NCBI RefSeq assembly: GCF_040796495.1
Contig: NZ_JBFNQN010000017.1
Location: forward strand, 62,001 to 126,000
Origin: Kineococcus endophyticus
GTDB lineage: Bacteria > Actinomycetota > Actinomycetes > Actinomycetales > Kineococcaceae
Direction of reading: 5' to 3'
Length of the DNA stretch: 64,000 bases
This document shows positions 59,291 through 64,000 of the stretch, piece after piece; position 1 is the first letter of the stretch, and each line of letters opens with the position of its first letter. Both the position numbers and the translations under genes were made by a program. Below the pieces are notes generated by a model, which made no database searches, had not been told where the DNA came from, and was given only the letters and a program-made list of their open reading frames with translations.

Positions 59291-59707
59291 ATGTACTCAT
59301 CTGACGGACACCGCGGCGACAGCTTCCTCTTGCCGCGGACGCGAACCTGGCCTCTCGCGGTGTCCGTCGGGTGGTGGGTGATCGCGGCCTTGAGCGGTGT
59401 CGTCTGCGGCTACCTCTTCGTGGCCGCACCGGGGTGGGCCGGCTCGGAGGTGCCCGTCGGGACGGTTGTCGGGGTCGGCGCTGCCGTGGCCGTGGTGAGC
59501 GTGGTGGCGCACCTGTGCATCCATCCCTGGTGGGGGCCTGCGCTGGTCTGGGTGGCGTTCGTGGTGGGCACGGTGCCGACGCTGGCCATGGAGGACGCGT
59601 TGTGGCTGGTGGCCGCAGTCATGCTCGGTGGTCTCGTCGCTGGGTACCTAGCTGTGGTCAACCTCGCAATCCTGGCTGTTCGAGCTTTGGTGCGACGGCG
59701 TCGCTAG
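59291..59707 (+). CDS. Small multi-pass membrane protein of unknown function
   Basis: A 138-residue protein with four hydrophobic spans: WPLAVSVGWWVIAALSGVVC, VVGVGAAVAVVSVVAHLCI, WGPALVWVAFVVGTVPTLAM and LVAAVMLGGLVAGYLAVV. A basic RALVRRRR ends it. I recognise no family. The ATG at 59291 with AAGG upstream is a reasonable start; an upstream GTG at 59171 lies in the repeats. It stands alone between repeat copies and the recombinase. Confidence 0.65.
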   Translation: MYSSDGHRGDSFLLPRTRTWPLAVSVGWWVIAALSGVVCGYLFVAAPGWAGSEVPVGTVVGVGAAVAVVSVVAHLCIHPWWGPALVWVAFVVGTVPTLAMEDALWLVAAVMLGGLVAGYLAVVNLAILAVRALVRRRR

Positions 59708-59783
59708 TGAGCTGAGGTTGCCCGGCCTCGCGTTCTCTGTCGTGCGCCCGACAGCGCGCTCTTCGCCAGAAGCGTGAAGTGGG

Positions 59784-60731
59784 TCAGGTGCCGGAGGCCA
59801 TGTAGGCGGCGAGGATGTAGTTGGGGTGGCGGTCCAGGGTGGTGCGGGCCCGGTCGTAGCGCATCGTGGTGCGGGGGTCGGCGTGGCGGGCGGCGATCTG
59901 GACGTCGCGCAGGTCCACGCCGGCGTCGAGCATGGTGGTGACGTAGGTGTGGCGCAGCATGTGCGGGTGCATCCGGGGTAGCCGGATGCGTGCGTCGGCG
60001 GCCAGGTGCTTGAGCCGTCGGGTCGCGGAGTGGCGGTCGATGCGTCCGCCGCGGGTGTTCAGCATCAGTGCACCCGTCGTGCGGTCGCCGATGGCGCGGT
60101 CCACCGCTCGCCCCACCGCCGGGGCGAGGGGGACGAGGACGATCTTGTGGCCCTTACCCAACACGCGCAGGACGCGGTGGCCGTGCTCCTCGCCGAGGTC
60201 GGCGATGTCGAGGGCGCAGGCCTCGAAGATGCGCAGGCCCAGGAGTCCAAGCAGGCAGACCATAGCGAAGTCGCAGGGGTTGGCCGAGTCCCGCGACGTA
60301 GCCAGCAACGCCTCCAGCTGCAGGTGGCTCAAGCCCAGCGTCGGTGATTCCGGGGGGACGTTGGGGCGGCGGACGTAGTCGGCCGGCGAGTGCTCCAAGA
60401 CCTCGTCGACGACGCAGGTCCGGTAGAAGCTGGCCACCACCGATGTCCGCCGCGACACGGTGGAGGCGGCGAAGCGTTGGGTCTCCTGCATCCATCGCAC
60501 GTAGAGCTCGATGTGGGGTCGCCGCGCCTGCAACGGGTTGAGCTGCCGGAGCTGGCACCAGGTGAGGTAGGCGCGCAGGTCGGATTGGGCGTGGCGGCGG
60601 GTCTCGCCGCGGTAGCGAGCGAGGTAGGCGGCGATGGCGAGGCGGAGGGGGTCGGTGCGCCAGGTCCCGTCGCCGAGGGCGATGGGCAGCGAGGTGGGAG
60701 CAGGGCCAGGAGGATCGGAAGGCAGGGTCAT
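59784..60731 (-). CDS. Tyrosine recombinase / phage-type integrase
   Basis: A 315-residue site-specific recombinase. The N-terminal SAM-like core-binding domain (YRGETRRHAQSDLRAYLTWC) is followed by the catalytic domain. All active residues are present: Arg167 in GLLGLRIFEACAL, Lys193 in GKGHK, His257 and Arg260 in HPHMLRHTYV, His283 in ARHADP and Tyr292 in MRYDRAR. It should cut and rejoin DNA through a Tyr292 linkage. No excisionase, phage genes or att repeats are adjacent, so it could be a remnant of an integrated element or a stand-alone recombinase. Confidence 0.92.
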   Translation of the reverse strand: MTLPSDPPGPAPTSLPIALGDGTWRTDPLRLAIAAYLARYRGETRRHAQSDLRAYLTWCQLRQLNPLQARRPHIELYVRWMQETQRFAASTVSRRTSVVASFYRTCVVDEVLEHSPADYVRRPNVPPESPTLGLSHLQLEALLATSRDSANPCDFAMVCLLGLLGLRIFEACALDIADLGEEHGHRVLRVLGKGHKIVLVPLAPAVGRAVDRAIGDRTTGALMLNTRGGRIDRHSATRRLKHLAADARIRLPRMHPHMLRHTYVTTMLDAGVDLRDVQIAARHADPRTTMRYDRARTTLDRHPNYILAAYMASGT

Positions 60732-60912
60732 GCTCGAGCGTGCCTCCGCGTCTACGGTCTGCGCGAGGCACCGGCCGGGGTGGTTAGGACATCGGGTGAC
60801 CCGCCGGAGCGGGGACAGACGCGATCCACGATGCTGACGCGGTGCCCGCCGCGACCGTCAGCCCGCTACACCTGGAGGACCCGTCGGTGGAGTCGCCGGC
60901 GCGGAGACTGCG

Positions 60913-61443
60913 GTGAGCGTGCACGTCTTCGTCGACGAAACGAAGGCCAGCGGACTGCTGGTCGCCGCCGCCCGGGTCCAGCCCCGGCAGCTGGCCCCGA
61001 CCCGCACGCTGCTGCGAGGGCTGCTGCTGGCGCGGCAGGAGCGGCTGCACTTCACCAAGGAGAACAAGGCCCGCCAGGGTCAGATCGCGGCGGCGTTGTG
61101 CGGCAGCGGGGTGGTGGTCGACCTCTATGACGCCCGCACGATCGCTGACCAGCGCCTCGCCCGGCGGCTGGTGCTGGAGCGCCTGGTCGCTGACTGCGCC
61201 ACGGCGGGGGCGCACCGTCTTGTGCTGGAGCAGGATGACTCCCTGCTGGCTAGCGACCGTCGCACCCTGCGCGCCGCAGTGCACCAGGCGGGGGTGGTGG
61301 ATGAGCTGGTCTATGAGCACCTGCCGCCCCGCTCGAAGCCATTGCTGTGGATTGCGGACGCAGTGGCGTGGTGCTGGACCCACGGCGCTACCTGGCAGGG
61401 GCGGATGCGTCCCATCGTCGGTGAGGTCCACCAGCTGGGCTGA
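60913..61443 (+). CDS. DUF3800-like protein
   Basis: A 176-residue protein. VHVFVDETKASGLLVAAA at the start has the acidic residues of an RNase H-like fold. ERLHFTKEN, HRLVLEQDDSL and KPLLWIADAVAWCW are conserved in a group of actinobacterial hypothetical proteins related to DUF3800. Enzymatic activity is unproven, but the fold suggests a nuclease-like or nucleic-acid role. The 181-base gap between it and the integrase start contains no gene. Start GTG 60913. Confidence 0.68.
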   Translation: MSVHVFVDETKASGLLVAAARVQPRQLAPTRTLLRGLLLARQERLHFTKENKARQGQIAAALCGSGVVVDLYDARTIADQRLARRLVLERLVADCATAGAHRLVLEQDDSLLASDRRTLRAAVHQAGVVDELVYEHLPPRSKPLLWIADAVAWCWTHGATWQGRMRPIVGEVHQLG

Positions 61444-61822
61444 GCGGCCTCCCGTGACTGGTTCCCGAGCGGACTGACGATGGAGGCCCGGAAGCGGGGA
61501 CGGGGGCTGGGTCGGCGGGGTCCTGAACTGCCCTGGACAGCGCGAAGCCCGGCTCACCCACCGTCCGGAAGGCTGCCGGGCCCACTTCGCACCCCTACAG
61601 GGATGCGCACCTCTGCAGTATCGGCCCCTGCAGCGGCAGACACAAGCGCCCGCTGCGGCTGCTCCACTGCCCCGTCCTGGTGCGGGTGGGCGCGCAGGAA
61701 GCAGGATGACCGTGCGCCCGCGCGCACCGCGGGATGACCGCGAGGTCGCGGACCGCGAGATGAGCTGCTCGCCCGCGGTAGGTCATGGCGCCTTGTCGGG
61801 GGCGGTCTTGAGAGGGTGGACC
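61444..61822 (+). other. Gap of about 380 bases containing repeat copies 4 to 6
   Basis: No supported gene. The second half holds interspersed repeat copies: a degenerate one near 61696-61715 (GCAGGATGACCGTG), a near-perfect one at 61723-61742 and another degenerate one near 61746-61764 (ACCGCGAGATGAGC). Confidence 0.6.
61723..61742 (+). repeat. Interspersed 20-bp repeat, copy 5, with flanking partial copies
   Basis: CGCACCGCGGGATGACCGCG differs from the consensus at one base. Together with the partial copy 28 bases before it, it repeats the 59141-59184 block almost base for base. Confidence 0.75.
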
Positions 61823-61933
61823 ATGGACGTCCCGTCGATGATCATGGGTGCCGCCATCGCTTCGGTGGTGTGGATCGTGTTGTGGCCGCGCAAGCGCGCC
61901 GGCAGTGGAAAGGGTGCCGCGTCACGCGACTGA
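61823..61933 (+). CDS. Small membrane protein, 36 residues
   Basis: A 36-residue ORF: MDVPSMIMGAAIASVVWIVL forms one membrane helix, followed by a basic WPRKRAGSGKG tail. GAGGGTGG lies just before the ATG, as a fair ribosome site. It sits between two repeat clusters. No family is recognised, and the call rests only on the ribosome site and the helix. Confidence 0.45.
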   Translation: MDVPSMIMGAAIASVVWIVLWPRKRAGSGKGAASRD

Positions 61934-61948
61934 GCCGCTACTACCACC

Positions 61949-61997
61949 CGTTCCGCGGGATGACCGTGCGCTGCGCGCGCACCGCGGGATGACCGGA
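61949..61997 (+). repeat. Interspersed 20-bp repeats, copies 7 and 8
   Basis: CGTTCCGCGGGATGACCGTG (61949-61968) and CGCACCGCGGGATGACCGGA (61978-61997) start 29 bases apart. They lie between the small membrane protein and the 3' end of the DeoR gene. Confidence 0.75.
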
Positions 61998-62015
61998 CGG
62001 TGCAGAATCTGCAGA

Positions 62016-62813
62016 TCAGACCACGGGGCGGTGGTCGTCTGCTTGGTTCCCGGAGGGGTCGACCACGACGACGGAGGTGGGGTGAGCGCGCCACTGCTGG
62101 GCGACGTCGGCGACGTCGGTGACGAGTACGTCGATAGCTCCTGGGGCTAGCACCCGGTGGGTGGACGTGGTGTTCAGCTTGGTCCGGTCAGCGAGTACAG
62201 CGACCTGCTGGGCACTGTCGGCCATCGCGGTCTTGACGGCGGCATCACGCGCATCCACCGACGTGGCCCCCGCCTCGGGGTCTAGGGCGCAGGTGCCCAG
62301 GAAGGCCCAGTCGGCGCGGTAGCGGTTCACCCCGGCGACGGCGGCGGGACCGATGAGAAAACGCGAGTGGCGGTCCCACTCCCCTCCGGTGACGTGCACC
62401 GTGACGTCCGGATCGGGATCCAGCGCCACGGCCACGTCCAGGGAGTTCGTCACCACCGTCAGCGGGCGGACCTGGCGAGCGATCAGGAGGGCGTGGGCCA
62501 GGCTCAAGACGGTGGATCCGGCGTCGAGGACGATCGTCTGATCGGGCCGCACTAGCTGGGCGGCGGCGGCTCCGATCGCTCGTTTCGCTTCGACGGAGAC
62601 GTGTTCGCGTGTGCTCCAGGACATGCGTGCCGGGTCGAGGGTGACGGCTCCACCGTGGGTCTTCTGCAGGTGCCCAGCGGCGGCCAGGGCGCGCAGGTCC
62701 CGGCGGACCGTGTCCTCGGAGACGTCCAGCTCGCGCGCCAGCGCGGGAACCTCTACGCGCCCGTCGTGACGTAGTTGGGCCAACACCCGCTCTCGGCGCT
62801 CCGTGGTGAACAT
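62016..62813 (-). CDS. DeoR/GlpR-family transcriptional regulator
   Basis: A 265-residue regulator. The N-terminal HTH shows ERRERVLAQLRHDGRVEVPA and LDVSEDTVRRDLRALAAAGH. THGGAV is the family hinge. The sugar-phosphate sensing domain has VLDAGSTVLSLAHAL, VVTNSLDVAVAL and VHVTGGEWDRHSRFLIGPAA. Such proteins usually repress sugar uptake and use genes and respond to a sugar phosphate. It faces an MFS transporter gene with 70 bases between the starts, so that gene is the likely target. ATG start at 62813. Confidence 0.94.
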   Translation of the reverse strand: MFTTERRERVLAQLRHDGRVEVPALARELDVSEDTVRRDLRALAAAGHLQKTHGGAVTLDPARMSWSTREHVSVEAKRAIGAAAAQLVRPDQTIVLDAGSTVLSLAHALLIARQVRPLTVVTNSLDVAVALDPDPDVTVHVTGGEWDRHSRFLIGPAAVAGVNRYRADWAFLGTCALDPEAGATSVDARDAAVKTAMADSAQQVAVLADRTKLNTTSTHRVLAPGAIDVLVTDVADVAQQWRAHPTSVVVVDPSGNQADDHRPVV

Positions 62814-62847
62814 GACTGAAGCATCGCATATTGCTGTCGATTTAATC

Positions 62848-62876
62848 TTGACTCTGCCGAAGTGCGCCGATCTACT
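62848..62876 (+). promoter_or_regulatory. Promoter of the MFS gene
   Basis: TTGACT, a 17-base spacer and TCTACT form a standard promoter in an A+T-rich patch between the deoR and MFS genes. The predicted RNA start is at or next to the GTG at 62884. The patch also holds the deoR promoter on the other strand. Confidence 0.5.
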
Positions 62877-62883
62877 CGTGGTT

Positions 62884-64000
62884 GTGCCTGCCCGCCAGGT
62901 CCGTCAGGACCCAACTGCTGCCCACCCCGGCGTCGGCTCACCCCCGTCCTCACTCCCGTCCTCACTCCCGCCCTCACTCCCGCCCTCACCCTCGTCTCCA
63001 CCGGTGCGCCCCCTACTGGGCCTGGCCGTGGTGGGAGTCGTCGGGTTCGTCGTCTTGGGGAGCGTCACCAGTGCCCTGGGGCCCGTGCTGCCGACGCTGA
63101 GGGCGCGCCACGACCTGGACGCCTCCGGTGCGGCCTGGCTGCTGACGGCGTTCTCCCTTGGCGCCACCGTCGGCGTGCTGCTGGCCGGGATCGTGCAGCG
63201 GCGAGTGCCGGACCGCACCTCACTGGCCGTCGGATCAGGTCTGGTGTTCGCCGGCTGCGCACTGCTGCCCGCGGCCGATGATGCGGTTGCGGCGATTGGG
63301 GTCCTGCTGCTGATCGGCCTCGGGTTCGGTGCTGTGGACCTGCTGCTCAACCTGGTCTTGGCCGGTGCGGGACGTCACGGGTCGCTGCTCATGGCCGTCA
63401 GCGCCGCGTTCGGCGTGGGTGCGGTGGGGATGCCGCTGCTCGTCGGGTGGCACCCAGGACGGGTGGACCTGCCCTTTTGGACGTGTGCCGGGGGCGCCCT
63501 GCTGCTGGCCGCCCTGACTCGGTGGCTGGACCTGCCGGCCCCGCGTCGCCGGGTCCCCCCGGGGTGTCGGGTCCTCCCGGGGCGGGCGGGCCCGGCGGGT
63601 GGTCGGATCGCGGTGGTGCTGTTGGGGGCGGTCCTGCTCGGCTACGTCACCCTCGAAGGCGGGGTGGCCGGCTGGGAGACCACCCACCTGCACGCCACCG
63701 GCGGCTCCTCGCCGTCCGAGGCCGCCGGCGCGGTGGCCCTGTTCTGGGGCGGGCTGACCATTGGCCGCCTCCTGGCCGCCCCGCTGGTCGCGCGCCTGCG
63801 CCCGCGCCGGCTGCTGCTGCTGGCCCTGGGGGCGAGCACACTCAGCCTCCTCGCGGCCGCGACCCTCGGCGTGGTTCCCGGCGCGGCCGTCGTCGCATAC
63901 GCGTTGGCGGGGTTGTCGATCGCGCCGGTCTTCCCTGCGGTCATCGCCTGGCACACCATGCGCTACCCCGGGGGAGAGGGTGTGGTCGTCCTGTTCGCCA
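62884..64000 (+). CDS. MFS transporter (3' end outside window)
   Basis: The frame stays open to the window end (372 codons seen). A polar Pro/Ser-rich tail of 40 residues precedes the first helix (LLGLAVVGVVGFVVLGSVTS). At least ten helices follow, with AAWLLTAFSLGATVGVLLAG, GRLLAAPLVARLRPRR (motif A-like) and GYVTLEGGVAGWETTHL, similar to sugar or FucP-like MFS members. The DeoR gene that faces it suggests sugar transport. The start is uncertain: GTG 62884 fits the promoter, GTG 63004 gives a normal short N-terminus and leaves the tandem repeat in the leader. Confidence 0.82.
   Translation, partial: MPARQVRQDPTAAHPGVGSPPSSLPSSLPPSLPPSPSSPPVRPLLGLAVVGVVGFVVLGSVTSALGPVLPTLRARHDLDASGAAWLLTAFSLGATVGVLLAGIVQRRVPDRTSLAVGSGLVFAGCALLPAADDAVAAIGVLLLIGLGFGAVDLLLNLVLAGAGRHGSLLMAVSAAFGVGAVGMPLLVGWHPGRVDLPFWTCAGGALLLAALTRWLDLPAPRRRVPPGCRVLPGRAGPAGGRIAVVLLGAVLLGYVTLEGGVAGWETTHLHATGGSSPSEAAGAVALFWGGLTIGRLLAAPLVARLRPRRLLLLALGASTLSLLAAATLGVVPGAAVVAYALAGLSIAPVFPAVIAWHTMRYPGGEGVVVLFA
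62943..62990 (+). repeat. Four tandem 12-bp units at the MFS gene start
   Basis: CCCGTCCTCACT occurs twice, followed by two copies with GTCC changed to GCCC. In frame it codes for a repeated Pro-Ser/Pro-Ser-Leu unit. Depending on the true start it lies in the leader or in the N-terminal tail. Confidence 0.8.

Noticed and set aside
58476-61997. The 20-bp repeats as a CRISPR array
   Set aside because: Copies are few, irregularly spaced over 3.5 kb, degenerate, and no cas genes are present.

Overview
The window is very G+C-rich, with dense genes, many GTG starts, 4-base start/stop overlaps and mostly non-encoded or mixed tRNA CCA ends. Phosphatidylinositol mannoside genes, SsgB, F420-type proteins and the order thrS-HIT-pgsA-acyltransferase-pimA-pdxS-pdxT-yebC-ruvCAB-yajC-secDF-apt-rel place it in a chromosome of a spore- or multicell-forming actinomycete. 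A Kineosporiales genome such as Kineococcus is my best guess, but this is an inference from gene content only.

Region 1 (1-11 kb): NfeD/SPFH membrane pair; CtaG-like, DUF2243 and helical-protein operon; MBL hydrolase; an Fe-S photolyase with a PPOX/F420 protein; riboflavin genes (RibD-like reductase, GTP cyclohydrolase II); SufE and rhodanese; ZapE ATPase; a nickel/cobalt permease with a Nur-box-like palindrome in its promoter. Region 2 (11-24 kb): glgX-treY-treZ-NUDIX trehalose/glycogen operon, BrkB membrane protein, a GT4 glycosyltransferase with a GNAT-like protein, a tRNA-Val/Cys/Gly cluster, ssgB, a PGPGW membrane protein and a second tRNA-Val.

Region 3 (24-48 kb) is the conserved core: thrS, HIT, phosphatidylinositol phosphate synthase and PIM assembly, PLP synthase (pdxS, pdxT), yebC, Holliday junction processing (ruvC, ruvA, ruvB), Sec translocation (yajC, secD, secF), apt and the (p)ppGpp synthetase/hydrolase, with a few lineage-specific insertions (NUDIX, secreted beta-propeller, dienelactone hydrolase). 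A DUF349 protein and an MBL hydrolase follow from facing leaderless promoters.

Region 4 (48-56.6 kb) is more accessory. It has a pentapeptide protein, a 165-bp MITE-like palindromic element that supplies the stop codon of a PAS protein, a GNAT gene, and an FMO-SDR-ALDH-MFS operon facing a TetR regulator. The same TGGTCA-N2-TGACCA palindrome lies in the TetR/FMO intergenic region and in the GNAT promoter about 6 kb away, so the two flanks look like one regulon.

Region 5 (56.6-64 kb) looks like an acquired or plastic segment: CmtR-like metal sensor with a Cys-tailed CDF exporter, a HIT protein, small membrane proteins, a tyrosine recombinase, a DUF3800-like protein, a DeoR regulator facing an MFS transporter cut by the window end, and at least eight copies of a 20-bp interspersed repeat (consensus CGCACCGCGGGATGACCGTG) in the gaps. 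No rRNA, CRISPR array or replication origin was seen.
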